Part shown: piece by piece, positions 44,209 to 53,170 of the stretch
Layout of the letters: each line of letters starts with the position of its first letter
Position numbering within the stretch: the first letter of the stretch is position 1
Origin: Rivularia sp963920925
Lineage (GTDB): Bacteria; Cyanobacteriota; Cyanobacteriia; Cyanobacteriales; Nostocaceae
Direction of reading: 5' to 3'
Length of the DNA stretch: 64,000 bases
Assembly (NCBI RefSeq): GCF_963920925.1
Contig: NZ_CAWUDI010000033.1
Coordinates: 1 to 64,000 of the forward strand
The notes under the pieces: model-generated
Database searches by the model: none
What the model saw: only the letters and a program-made list of their open reading frames with translations
What the model was told of the DNA's origin: nothing
Program-made: the position numbers and the translations under genes

Positions 44209-44900
44209 CACACCAAGTGAAGTACGAAGCTAGTTTATCAAATTTGTTCCTTTATTGTTTGTGTTGCAATTTTAGCTACAGCTTCATCAATTCCTGAAAA
44301 GATCGACATACTGATATTCACAAACGGAAATAATTATTTTGACTGTAATTTGTAACTGAGCTTACTAAATATTATTTAATAATAAGATAATTAAAAATAC
44401 TTAAATATGAAAAAATAAGAGATTTTTTGCAACCTTGTATTCTAAGTAGCATTTAGATACATATCTTCAAACAAGCAATTGTAAACAAACTGACGGCATC
44501 TTTCAAAACGCCAGTATACTTTTAACAAAGGAGGTTAAAAACGTAATAAAAATATGTTTTAGTTTACTCGCGAGCCTAAAGTTTTTGAGACACAAATACG
44601 GTTGTAATGGTAATATTAACCACTCAGGGGTATTATCGCTAATTAACTCACGTCCTATTGATTGTATATTTAAACCCGATTCTTTTATTGGATGCTGTTA
44701 AACAAGGCGTAATTAACTCTAAATTTATAAATATAGCGTTTGCAATATGGGTAATAAATACCAAGTCCGATCGTATATCAATCGCTATACATATGAGTTT
44801 TATGGCATCGATAGTACAGATGTTAAGGAAACTGTATCTGGCGGAGACTTTTTAGTAAACTCAATTTTACAGTTAATAGTTTAGCGGGCAAAAATTTATC
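44209..44900. other. Divergent promoter region
   Basis: About 690 bases upstream of the response regulator. An AGGAGG at 44528-44533 is not followed by a usable start codon, and the short open frame before the NarL gene starts with TTG and lacks a ribosome-binding site. I support no gene here. Confidence 0.5.
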
Positions 44901-45617
44901 ATGACTAAAATTCGCGTTGCTTTAATTGAAGATCACGATCTTACCCGTTTGGGTATTCGGACGGCATTACAGCGTAATCTTGATTTTGAAATAGTAGGAG
45001 AAGCTGCTAATGCAAATGACGGACTACAAATATTAAAAACGCTGCAACCAGATGTGGCAATCGTAGATATCGGTTTACCCGACAAAGATGGCATTGAATT
45101 AACCCGAGAAGCTAAATCAATAGTACCAAGCTTATTAACTAAAATTTTGATTTTGACTTTACGCGATAGTAAAGAAGCCGTGCTTGCAGCTTTTGCAGCT
45201 GGTGCAGATTCTTACTGTATGAAAGACAAATACGATAACTTGCTTGAAGCAGTGCGCCATACTCACAATGGTAATGCTTGGATCGATCCGGCGATCGCCC
45301 GCATTGTATTGCAGCAAGCGCAAGAAAATCCACCAGCATCTCAGAAAGCGTCGCAGACTAATCAATTTGCGGAAAAGTCTGAGTTTGGTAATAGTAAAGA
45401 TCATGAAGATACTATTGAACCTTATACTCTTACCGAAAGAGAATTAGAAGTATTGCAGCTAATTGTAGAAGGCTGTAGTAACGCTATTATCGCCGAGAGA
45501 CTCTACATCACAGTGGGAACTGTCAAAACTCACGTCCGCAATATTTTGAACAAATTATGCGCCGACGATCGCACTCAAGCAGCAGTACGTGCTTTGCGTT
45601 CCGGATTGGTAGGATAA
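44901..45617 (+). CDS. NarL/FixJ-type response regulator
   Basis: A 238-residue regulator. The receiver domain (1-120) has the acidic pocket Glu10/Asp11, phospho-acceptor Asp56 in VAIVDIGLPDKDG, and the switch Thr/Lys region. A polar linker of about 30 residues follows. The C-terminal LuxR-type HTH (about 173-238) reads LTERELEVLQLIVEGCSNAIIAERL with the recognition helix VGTVKTHVRNIL. It would bind DNA when phosphorylated; no cognate histidine kinase is encoded nearby. It lies 190 bases upstream of the PP2C gene in the same direction, so they may share input or even a transcript. Confidence 0.94.
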   Translation: MTKIRVALIEDHDLTRLGIRTALQRNLDFEIVGEAANANDGLQILKTLQPDVAIVDIGLPDKDGIELTREAKSIVPSLLTKILILTLRDSKEAVLAAFAAGADSYCMKDKYDNLLEAVRHTHNGNAWIDPAIARIVLQQAQENPPASQKASQTNQFAEKSEFGNSKDHEDTIEPYTLTERELEVLQLIVEGCSNAIIAERLYITVGTVKTHVRNILNKLCADDRTQAAVRALRSGLVG

Positions 45618-45807
45618 TTTTTCGGTTGTTCTGAGTATTTTTTGAGGAGATTAGAGATAAATTTACGACATTCAGTTAATTCTGTGTTAGGAATGTGGAG
45701 GGATGTTAACAACTACCTTTTTGTTCCCAAATGGTATAACAGGCAAGATAAATTTAATCAAAATTATACAGTCTTGTTTTTGAAAAATATAAACTAAAAA
45801 GTCAACT

Positions 45808-47511
45808 ATGACCGACATTGAGGCAGGCAAACTCAAATTGATGGTAGTAGATGATGAGCTAGATAACCTAGATTTACTTTACCGCACTTTTAGGCGAGAT
45901 TTTAAAGTGTTCAAGGCTAGCGATGCTCGCACTGCTCTTGAAATTTTAGACAAAGAAGGCGAAATGGCTGTAATCATCTCCGATCAAAGAATGCCAGAGA
46001 TGAACGGTACCGAATTTTTCGGTCTTACGGTAGAGCGTTTTCCAGATACAATTCGGATTCTACTTACAGGTTTTACCGATGTCGAAGATTTAGTAGAGGC
46101 GATTAACTCAGGTCAGGTATTCAGGTACATTACCAAACCTTGGAAGCCAGATCAACTCCGTTCCCTAGTCGAACAAGCTACCCAAACTTATCGATTAGTA
46201 AAAAAAAGAACTTTCAGTTTACGTCGTTCTCTACGGCGGGAATCCTTAGTTAATGCAGTCACAACAGCGATTCGGGAATCTTTAGATTACCGCAGTATGC
46301 TACAAAAAATTGTGGGCACAATTGGGGAAACTTTTGCAGCAGCGGGTTGCATACTTAGGGCTATTGAGGGAGAACAATTAGCACCAGATGAGTTCTTATA
46401 CAGCAGTGATAATACTGGCTCTGAAAATTGCTCCTTTAATCCTACTTCCTTAATGGAAAAAGTTCTTGTCACCCGTAACAGCGAGATAGCAAAATTTACT
46501 TCAGATGATGGTAAAAGCTATCAGCAATTAGCCGTACCGCTGATTTATCAACAACATTTACAAGCAGTACTAGTTCTTCATCAGCAATATGGCGATGCCC
46601 AAGGGGCGACGCTTCCGGCGTATCGCAATTGGCAGCATGAAGATATTGAACTAATTTCTGGTGTTGCCGAACAAGCTGCGTTAGCTCTTTCTCAGGCAAA
46701 ACTTTATCAAACTCTTCAGCAAAAGCAAGAACAGATTCATGCCGAATTAGAAGTTGCTCGTCAAATTCAGCACAATTTATTACGCCAAAGTTTACCTGAA
46801 ATGGAAGGGGTAAAAGTACAGGCTTGTTGCTACCCAGCACGGGAAGTAGGGGGAGATTTTTTTGAAGTTTTCGTTCATCCCAAAGGGGATTTATGGTTGG
46901 CTGTAGGTGATGTTTCCGGTAAAGGAGTTCCTGCTGCACTGTTTATGGCTAGTGCAATATCGGTGTTGCGTCGAGAATTATCTCAAGAAACACCTCCAAT
47001 GCCAAACATAATTATGAAAAATTTAAACGAGGCTTTAGGCGATGACCTGGTAAGCAATAATTGCTTTATTACTATGGTATTAGCTCGATATTCTCCCGCT
47101 ACCAAGCAGTTAGTATATGCTAACGCCGGTCATATTTACCCAATAGTCTGTTCCCACAAAGATGCAAAACTAGAAGAACCCAATTTTCTTAAAGTACGAG
47201 GAATTCCTTTGGGTATATTACCTGAATGGAAAGCAAACGCTGGAGAATGGCTTCTTGCTCAGTCAGATACTTTGTTGCTGGCAAGTGATGGAATTACTGA
47301 AGCTCAAGTTTCAATGAAAACTTATTTTAGTAACTCTTCATCAGACGATGTTGAATCACTAACACGTTCGATGCTCAATCAAGAAGGATTGTGGCAATTA
47401 TTGCTCGAACAAGAAAAGCCACTTAGCCTGAATAAATTACTAAGTCGTATCCATGTTGATACCGAAGTTCAAGAAGACGACCAAACTATACTTTCATTAG
47501 AGGTTTTATAA
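45808..47511 (+). CDS. Response regulator-GAF-PP2C phosphatase (SpoIIE/RsbU type)
   Basis: A 567-residue three-domain protein. An N-terminal receiver (1-125) has Asp59 in ISDQRMPEMNG. A GAF-like domain (about 150-300) ends in AEQAALALSQAKLYQTL. A coiled linker with ELEVARQIQHNLLRQ precedes the PP2C/SpoIIE phosphatase (about 335-565), whose metal motifs are AREVGGDFFEVF, GDVSGKGVPAALFM and LLLASDGITE. Such proteins dephosphorylate STAS antagonists in partner-switching circuits. The downstream HATPase kinase gene starts three bases after the stop, so they form an operon. This layout recalls the Hmp system of Nostoc punctiforme, but orthology cannot be shown here. Confidence 0.93.
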   Translation: MTDIEAGKLKLMVVDDELDNLDLLYRTFRRDFKVFKASDARTALEILDKEGEMAVIISDQRMPEMNGTEFFGLTVERFPDTIRILLTGFTDVEDLVEAINSGQVFRYITKPWKPDQLRSLVEQATQTYRLVKKRTFSLRRSLRRESLVNAVTTAIRESLDYRSMLQKIVGTIGETFAAAGCILRAIEGEQLAPDEFLYSSDNTGSENCSFNPTSLMEKVLVTRNSEIAKFTSDDGKSYQQLAVPLIYQQHLQAVLVLHQQYGDAQGATLPAYRNWQHEDIELISGVAEQAALALSQAKLYQTLQQKQEQIHAELEVARQIQHNLLRQSLPEMEGVKVQACCYPAREVGGDFFEVFVHPKGDLWLAVGDVSGKGVPAALFMASAISVLRRELSQETPPMPNIIMKNLNEALGDDLVSNNCFITMVLARYSPATKQLVYANAGHIYPIVCSHKDAKLEEPNFLKVRGIPLGILPEWKANAGEWLLAQSDTLLLASDGITEAQVSMKTYFSNSSSDDVESLTRSMLNQEGLWQLLLEQEKPLSLNKLLSRIHVDTEVQEDDQTILSLEVL

Positions 47512-47514
47512 ATA

Positions 47515-47961
47515 ATGAAAAGCGAGCTTCACGTACCAAGTGACTTGAAGTATTTGAATCTTGTAGAAAACTGGCTACTTGGATGCTTACAAGCGGAATT
47601 AGGAGAATCGGTTGATTGGACGCGACAATCAAATCGTTTACGCTTAGTTTTAGTTGAAGCATACTCTAATGTAGTCCGTCATGCTCACAAGGAACAACCA
47701 TCTGTTCCTATTTTGATTCGCTTGGAACTCAAACAAAGGGATTTAGCTTTGGAAGTTTGGGACAAAGGTGAAGGTTATGATATGTCAACTTACTTCCCTC
47801 CTTCTCCTGTAGAAAAACAAGAGGGAGGTTATGGCTGGTTGATTATGAACCGTTTGATGGACAAGGTGGAGTATGAATTACAAGTCGATGGCGGCAATTG
47901 TCTTAAATTAGAAGCTAGTTTTCCAGAAAAAGCAGAAATTCAAGATAAAGTTAATAATTGA
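47515..47961 (+). CDS. Anti-sigma regulatory factor-type serine kinase (RsbW/SpoIIAB-like HATPase)
   Basis: A 148-residue single GHKL ATPase domain. The N-box is EAYSNVVRHAHKE, the G1 box WDKGEGYDMS, and the G2-like region GGYGWLIMNRLMD. It has no dimerisation helix or phospho-acceptor His, so it is the serine-kinase/anti-sigma type rather than a two-component kinase. Its likely partner is a STAS antagonist. Three bases separate it from the PP2C gene, giving a kinase-phosphatase pair; the nearest STAS gene in this window is at 20118. Confidence 0.92.
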   Translation: MKSELHVPSDLKYLNLVENWLLGCLQAELGESVDWTRQSNRLRLVLVEAYSNVVRHAHKEQPSVPILIRLELKQRDLALEVWDKGEGYDMSTYFPPSPVEKQEGGYGWLIMNRLMDKVEYELQVDGGNCLKLEASFPEKAEIQDKVNN

Positions 47962-48111
47962 TCGCTCAGGTAACGTTAGCTCTTACACCTTAATTTTAAA
48001 AACCGCTTTAGAAAACAAAGTGTTACAACAATCAAATTATAAAATCTGAAGACAATAAGTTTTTACGGTTTTTTTGCTGCTTTCCCATCCGTCAGGGACT
48101 ATAAGTCCTCC

Positions 48112-48150
48112 GCAGTCGCTACAACGGAGGGAACCTCCGTAACGCGCTGC
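48112..48150. repeat. Palindromic interspersed repeat, copy 4
   Basis: GCAG/CTGC arms enclose TCGCTACAACGGAGG-GAA-CCTCCGTAACGCG. The core is almost identical to the copy at 32050-32090. Confidence 0.8.
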
Positions 48151-48168
48151 TCTCTGTCCAATAGCTAA

Positions 48169-48186
48169 AGTCCTCTCAAGAGGACT
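48169..48186. repeat. Perfect 8-bp-arm palindrome
   Basis: AGTCCTCT and AGAGGACT are separated by CA, 18 bases after palindromic copy 4. It may be part of a composite repeat. Confidence 0.6.
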
Positions 48187-48539
48187 GAAAACAGAATTTT
48201 CAACAATAGAATATATATTGACACTCCCTTAACTTCGCTTCGGAATTAAGGACCTTTCCGTAAGTATTAATAATCATTTAAGTTAACAATAGTTAATTAA
48301 AATGATAACTTTTACTAAGTTTATTTGATTTATGTCTGGGAATCATCAAATAATGGAAAAGTGGCTGTACTCCTGACTAATTGCTTTAAGTCGGTAAATT
48401 GCACCGTCGTAATTCACTAGTTAAGACTTGGGTACTGCTAAAGATGCGCGACCATAATTTACTTCAAAATGGTTCTCGTAGTTTACCATGTGTCTAAAGC
48501 TAAAAATTATTTGAGTCCCTAATACTAAAATTATTAACG

Positions 48540-48986
48540 ATGCATAGCTCAGCTTCGTTCTGTCTGTCACCGCGTTACCGTTTAGATGATGAGTTACCTT
48601 GGTTAGAAGGAATAGATCCCAGCCGTCATTATTGGATTAAAGTGAATGGGGAAAGCAGCCTAACAGTGGCAATTCCCGGATTATTGGTTTCTTCTATGGA
48701 TGAAATCAAGCAGGCAATGAAACAATTTCGCTCGCTTCAACCCGGCGAACAAATGACTTTAGAAAGAGTTGCTAGTAACTGTACAATTCACTGTATTAGC
48801 AGTAACTGTTACGCAATTGAAATAGAAGTACTGGGTGCCCCAGTTTGGCATTTATTTGACGAAGAGACTTTAGATAGTTTACTAATGACTGCCCATCCCG
48901 ATTGGCAATGCGCTTTTTCTGGTATGGAGTTAGGGCGAAGATTATTAGTAAGTTCTTTGCAACAAGCTACAGCAATTAAAAGTTAA
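48540..48986 (+). CDS. Hypothetical protein (148 aa)
   Basis: A 148-residue soluble protein without a family I can name. It begins with a polar stretch SPRYRLDDELPWLEGIDPSRHYWIKVNGESSL, has a helix MDEIKQAMKQFRSLQPGEQM, and a middle with three Cys (NCTIHCISSNCYAIEIEVLG). The C-terminal region is WHLFDEETLDSLLMTAHPDWQ. Codon use and the absence of low-complexity support a real gene. The Cys residues are not spaced as a known metal motif. It lies upstream of CTDH/HCP but on the opposite strand, convergent, so no operon link. Confidence 0.65.
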   Translation: MHSSASFCLSPRYRLDDELPWLEGIDPSRHYWIKVNGESSLTVAIPGLLVSSMDEIKQAMKQFRSLQPGEQMTLERVASNCTIHCISSNCYAIEIEVLGAPVWHLFDEETLDSLLMTAHPDWQCAFSGMELGRRLLVSSLQQATAIKS

Positions 48987-49059
48987 TAATTGATTATTTT
49001 TTGCACTAACTTATCAAAAAACTGTATTAATATTCGCTAATTTTGCTGATTTAAAAATT

Positions 49060-49464
49060 TTATCTTCGTAAGGAAAGCAATTCTTGGGGAGAAGCTAAAA
49101 CTTTAATTTTCACATCCAAAATTTGAAGGTTTTCATTTAGGATAAACAACCAAGATACATTTACAGCAAACCAGGGAGTTTCGACTTTACCCGCAACTTG
49201 AGTCTGGGTTCGGTTATCTTCTAAGGTTTCGCTGATACCTTCATCAGGGCAAGCTTTAATATCAATTGCTTCCTTGTTTAAATAACTCACAATTGCATCT
49301 CTTCCCACAATCCCAGATTCAAATGGAGGATGCATCACACCGTTTTCTGCAAATAAGGAAACGGTTTTTTCGTAATCACCTGCATTTAAACTTTGAAAAT
49401 ACTGCTGTATAGTTGGTTCGCTGATTCCTTGAATTTGGATAGATTCTTTCGATTGTACTGCCAA
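49060..49464 (-). CDS. CTDH: C-terminal-domain homologue of the orange carotenoid protein
   Basis: A 134-residue NTF2-fold protein matching the OCP C-terminal domain. The start is YFQSLNAGDYEKTVSLFAEN with Tyr22, then PPFESGIVGRDAI, and GKVETPWFAVNVSWLFILN with Trp105; Tyr22 and Trp105 correspond to the two OCP residues that hold the carotenoid keto group. CTDH proteins take ketocarotenoid from membranes and hand it to HCPs. Cys72 (KACPDEG) is free to form a redox-sensitive dimer as reported for Anabaena CTDH. The start codon is TTG, fixed by AGGAGA eight bases upstream (49472-49477). The HCP gene lies upstream on the same strand. Confidence 0.9.
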   Translation of the reverse strand: MAVQSKESIQIQGISEPTIQQYFQSLNAGDYEKTVSLFAENGVMHPPFESGIVGRDAIVSYLNKEAIDIKACPDEGISETLEDNRTQTQVAGKVETPWFAVNVSWLFILNENLQILDVKIKVLASPQELLSLRR

Positions 49465-49819
49465 AATGAAATCTCCTGTATCAATTGCTTATTATAATTA
49501 TTTGAATACAAAAGCTAGCAACTCCGAAAGCTGCTTGAGAGATAATCTACTTTAAGCGAACTACTTCTATGGGTAGATAACGCAAGCAATCTATTCGATT
49601 TTGGATTTTAATAACGGATGCGTTGGTTTTGGATTTTGGATTAAAAATACAAACTTTCAACTTCGTATTCTGTAAGAAGGTAAAAATTATTGTAAGGTGG
49701 AAAATAATCCCCACCCCACAATCTACGGTTTTATTGAACTAGAAGAAATAAGTTTTGATTGAGGCAGTACGATTAAAAAATCTGCCTGTAGTTGTATTGA
49801 AAAATATAGCGATGCGGTA
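49465..49819. other. Intergenic region between HCP and CTDH genes
   Basis: About 355 bases. It contains the CTDH ribosome-binding site at 49472-49477 and a TTTTGGATT-type repeat around 49599-49645. No gene is seen. Confidence 0.55.
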
Positions 49820-50338
49820 TTACGCTAAAGAGTCAACGCCCATATCGGTAACAATCTTGCGAAGAACTGTAATTTGTTGACCAAAATCAAGTTCCTTAAC
49901 AGCTTTCAATACTTGTGAGCCATCGCGAGACAATTGATAATTGAATGGCATTGGCACAACAAAGCCTTTAACCATTAATTCAGATAATTCATACCAGAAA
50001 GCTAACTTTGTATTAGCGCTGAGAATACCGTAAGAGCGAGAAATTTGGGTATTATTCTTAGCTGTCAAATCGCGCATTGCCTGCAATTGTTCGGAGTGAG
50101 ACATTTGCTTAATTTGATTGAGCAAACCTTCCGCTAGCTGCAAGCGTGCTGCACCTGTAGCAGCAGGAGTAATAGAACGTCCCATTTCGGTATATGCAAA
50201 CCAAAGCACTGCTAATTGATCGTCTACCGAAAGGCTTTTGAATACATTCACGGTGGAATTTACCGCATCAATCAACTGAGTATCGTAGTTGAAAGCGCTG
50301 GGAAAACCGTTTTCTATTGAATCTGTAGAGAAAGTCAT
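49820..50338 (-). CDS. Helical carotenoid protein (OCP N-terminal-domain homologue)
   Basis: A 172-residue all-helical carotenoid-binding domain. It begins MTFSTDSIENGFPSAFNYDTQ. Carotenoid-contact residues of OCP are kept: Trp46 and Tyr49 in LWFAYTEMGRSITPAA, and Trp115 in KLAFWYELSELM. It ends KIVTDMGVD without a linker or NTF2 domain, so it is a standalone HCP. HCPs quench singlet oxygen, and HCP4-type members can also quench phycobilisomes. Adjacency to CTDH matches the HCP4-CTDH arrangement of Anabaena sp. PCC 7120, though subtype needs a tree. The start at 50338 fits the family; an ATG four codons upstream is possible. Confidence 0.92.
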   Translation of the reverse strand: MTFSTDSIENGFPSAFNYDTQLIDAVNSTVNVFKSLSVDDQLAVLWFAYTEMGRSITPAATGAARLQLAEGLLNQIKQMSHSEQLQAMRDLTAKNNTQISRSYGILSANTKLAFWYELSELMVKGFVVPMPFNYQLSRDGSQVLKAVKELDFGQQITVLRKIVTDMGVDSLA

Positions 50339-50568
50339 ATCAGGCACCATTTTTTGTTTGCATTTGTTTGTAAGTTTTGTAGCGCACTATTCACATAGGA
50401 AGGTTTTGTTTGTATGTTGCTTTACCTTCCACTTGTAATTGTGCATAGAAACTTTACAAATTGCAAATAATATTTACATATGAATCGATTTGCAATTTTA
50501 AAACGGGGGATCATAATAGCGGTATATGATAGGGGTGCCGTTTTCGGGCAAATCTTAAAATAAGATAA

Positions 50569-51525
50569 ATGAATCAATCATCATCCTTAAGCAGCATACA
50601 AATTAAAGAAAAAGCGCTAGATTTGGGATTTCATAAAGTCGGCATAGCTGTTGTCAATCATACAGAGACGACTGTAGAGAGATTACAAGCATGGTTAGCG
50701 CTGGGATATCATGCCGACATGGAATGGATGCGAAATCCCAAGCGTCAAAATATAAAATTAGTCATGCCAGAAGTGCGATCGCTAATTTGTGTGGCTTTAA
50801 ATTACTATACAGAGCATCAACGTCCTCAAGAAAAAGAATACGGAAAGATTTCTCGGTATGCCTGGGGAAGGGATTATCACAAAGTTGTGCAAAAAAAATT
50901 GAAAGCGCTTTCAATTTGGTTGCAGTCATTCGGTGAAGAAATAAAAACTAGACATTATATAGATACAGGACCGATCCAAGATAAAATTTGGGCACAACAA
51001 GCGGGGATTGGTTGGATTGCCAAAAACGGAAATGTAATTACTAGAGAATACGGCTCTTGGGTATTTTTGGGTGAAATTTTGACAAATTTGGAATTAACTC
51101 CGGATACTCCCCATACCCAACATTGCGGAAGCTGTACTAAATGTATTGAAAGTTGTCCCACCGACGCAATTAGACAGCCATTTGTAGTAGATGCCAATCG
51201 CTGCATTGCTTACCATACTATTGAAAATCGCGATGATCAATTACCCGAAAATATTGCAACTAAATTAGAAGGGTGGGTGGCAGGTTGCGATATTTGCCAA
51301 GACGTTTGCCCTTGGAATCAACGTTTTGCGAATCCTACCGACGTGGAAGAATTTCAACCTTACTCTGGGAATATTGCTCCCAAGCTGATAGAATTAGCCA
51401 AAATCACAGATGAAGATTGGGACAAACAATTTCCGGCATCGGCATTACGGCGAATTAAGCCACAAATGTTACGACGGAATGCCCGTGCTAATCTTGAAGC
51501 ATCGCGTCAACCCCCATCAACTTAA
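50569..51525 (+). CDS. queG: Epoxyqueuosine reductase
   Basis: A 318-residue QueG. The N-terminal cobalamin-binding domain has LGFHKVGIA, GYHADMEWM and KISRYAWGRDYHKV. The two 4Fe-4S clusters are bound by CGSCTKCIESCP (about 187-198) and CDICQDVCPW (about 240-249). GWIAKNGNVI and TGPIQDKIWAQQAGIG are also diagnostic. It reduces epoxyqueuosine to queuosine at position 34 of tRNAs for Asn, Asp, His and Tyr, using cobalamin. It is slightly short because it lacks the C-terminal HEAT repeats found in some homologues. No other queuosine gene is adjacent. Confidence 0.95.
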   Translation: MNQSSSLSSIQIKEKALDLGFHKVGIAVVNHTETTVERLQAWLALGYHADMEWMRNPKRQNIKLVMPEVRSLICVALNYYTEHQRPQEKEYGKISRYAWGRDYHKVVQKKLKALSIWLQSFGEEIKTRHYIDTGPIQDKIWAQQAGIGWIAKNGNVITREYGSWVFLGEILTNLELTPDTPHTQHCGSCTKCIESCPTDAIRQPFVVDANRCIAYHTIENRDDQLPENIATKLEGWVAGCDICQDVCPWNQRFANPTDVEEFQPYSGNIAPKLIELAKITDEDWDKQFPASALRRIKPQMLRRNARANLEASRQPPST

Positions 51526-51676
51526 AGTTGTAAACCCCGAACTTTTAGCAAGTAAGTTAAAGGCTCCCCGTTAACAGGGTTCATATATAGGAATATAGGA
51601 AAAATCCGACATTGTATTATTTCAAGCCCTTAGCTTTAAACATAGGGTTAACCTAAAATCTAAAATCCAAAATTGA

Positions 51677-52315
51677 ATGACGACTAAAGTAATTATTTTT
51701 GATTTTGATGGCACAATCGCGGATACAGTAGATGCGCTAGTAAGTATTGCTAATAATTTAGCTGTAGAATTTAGTTACGCACCGATTACTCCAGAAGAAT
51801 TTTTAATACTCAGAAATTTAACTTCTAGAGAAATATTTAAGTACTCTGGGATTCCTTTATTCAAAATACCTTTTCTACTCAAAAAGGTTAAAAAAGAGTT
51901 AAAAAATAAAATTCCCGAACTAAAACCGATTCCGGGAATTCCAGAAACTTTAATAGAACTCAAAGACAACGGTTCGAGGTTGGGTATTGTAACTTCTAAT
52001 TCTAAAGGTAACGTCCAAGAGTTTCTTAAAGTAAATAATTTAGATAACTTGTTTGAGTTTGTTCATCCTGGTGTCACAATTTTTGGAAAAACTCAAATAA
52101 TTAATAATGTCTTGAGACAAAAACAGATCAAAACTGAAGAAGTTATATATGTAGGGGATGAAACCAGAGATATAGAAGCCTCGAAAAAAGCTAACGTAAA
52201 AGTCTGTAGCGTAACTTGGGGTTTTAATTCCGAGGAAGCATTAATTAAAGAAAATCCAGATTTTTTAATTCATCATCCCCAAGAGTTGGTGAAAATTGTG
52301 AAAAATTTTGGTTGA
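51677..52315 (+). CDS. HAD family hydrolase (phosphoglycolate phosphatase-like)
   Basis: A 212-residue HAD-IA hydrolase. Motif I is IFDFDGTIADTVDA (nucleophile and acid Asp), motif II VTSNSKG, motif III Lys in VTIFGKTQ, and motif IV VGDETRDIEASKKA. The cap inserted after motif I is helical and Lys-rich (FLLKKVKKELKNKIPELKP). It resembles Gph-type phosphatases, but substrate specificity cannot be read from motifs; phosphoglycolate is plausible in a photorespiring organism. It lies 151 bases after queG in the same direction. Confidence 0.88.
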   Translation: MTTKVIIFDFDGTIADTVDALVSIANNLAVEFSYAPITPEEFLILRNLTSREIFKYSGIPLFKIPFLLKKVKKELKNKIPELKPIPGIPETLIELKDNGSRLGIVTSNSKGNVQEFLKVNNLDNLFEFVHPGVTIFGKTQIINNVLRQKQIKTEEVIYVGDETRDIEASKKANVKVCSVTWGFNSEEALIKENPDFLIHHPQELVKIVKNFG

Positions 52316-52319
52316 GGAA

Positions 52320-52386
52320 TGGAGAGTGGGAAGAGGGGGGAGAGTGGGAAGAGGGGGAAGAGAGGGGAGATGGGGGAGATGGGGAG
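52320..52386. repeat. G/A-rich simple repeat
   Basis: GGGAAGA/GGGGAGAT-type units lie between the convergent HAD and ABC genes. Confidence 0.82.
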
Positions 52387-52453
52387 TAAATTATTTTTTA
52401 TTCTTAACTGGTAACAAGTTACCGATCGCTCCTAACCTTCAACTTTAACCTGA

Positions 52454-53170
52454 TTAAGATACTGCAACAGTATTCAAATCATCAGCAGTTAAATTTGAAT
52501 GTATAACTTCGCCGTCACGAAACCAAATAATACGTTGTGTTTGACGTGCAACTTCTGGCTCGTGAGTTACCATGACTACGGTAATTCCCGTAGAATTTAG
52601 CTCGGTAAAAATATCTAGTACTTCTTGAGTAGTTTTAGAATCAAGTGCCCCAGTAGGTTCATCGGCTAAGAGTACAACGGGACGATTTACGATAGCGCGG
52701 GCGATCGCCACCCGTTGCTGTTGCCCCCCCGATAGTTGATTTGGTTTATTATTGACGCGGTTTTCTAAACCAACTTTTTTTAAAGCTTCGATTCCTCTAT
52801 CTTTTCTTTCAGAATTCGCTACGCCAGCGTAAAGCATTGGTAGCATGACGTTTTCTAATGCTGTAAGCTGCTGCAATAAGTGGAATTGCTGGAAAACAAA
52901 ACCTAATTTTCTGTTACGAATATGTGCTAATTGGGCATCATCCATTTGCGCCACATCCACATTATCCAAATAATAACTTCCTGATGTAGGACGATCTAAA
53001 CAGCCGATAATATTCATAGCAGTAGACTTACCCGAACCGCTAGGCCCCATAATCGAGCAATATTCCCCTTCTTCAATAGTTAGATTTACATTATTTAATG
53101 CTTTTACCTCAGTTATCCCAGTACCATAAATTTTAAAAATATCTTCCAAGCGAATTATTATATTAGCCAT
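52454..53170 (-). CDS. ABC exporter ATP-binding protein (MacB/LolD/DevA-type)
   Basis: A 238-residue ABC ATPase of the MacB/LolD class. Walker A is GPSGSGKSTAMNIIG, Q-loop LGFVFQQFHLL, signature NQLSGGQQQRVAIARAIV, Walker B VVLLADEPTGALD, H-loop VTHEPEVA. The preceding genes on the strand are the permease (53364) and a HlyD-like adaptor (54747), giving an adaptor-permease-ATPase export unit. Such units export siderophores, glycolipids (DevBCA in heterocysts) or drugs; the cargo here is unknown. It is not fused to the permease, unlike E. coli MacB. Confidence 0.92.
   Translation of the reverse strand: MANIIIRLEDIFKIYGTGITEVKALNNVNLTIEEGEYCSIMGPSGSGKSTAMNIIGCLDRPTSGSYYLDNVDVAQMDDAQLAHIRNRKLGFVFQQFHLLQQLTALENVMLPMLYAGVANSERKDRGIEALKKVGLENRVNNKPNQLSGGQQQRVAIARAIVNRPVVLLADEPTGALDSKTTQEVLDIFTELNSTGITVVMVTHEPEVARQTQRIIWFRDGEVIHSNLTADDLNTVAVS

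Larger units (their letters stand above)
47962..48539. other. Intergenic region with palindromes
   Basis: About 578 bases. It contains palindromic repeat copy 4 (48112-48150) and a perfect AGTCCTCT-CA-AGAGGACT palindrome (48169-48186). The remainder has no gene I can support. Confidence 0.55.

Noticed and set aside
44658..44855. 65-codon open frame upstream of the NarL regulator
   Set aside because: Starts with TTG without a ribosome-binding site and has no recognisable features; kept as intergenic.
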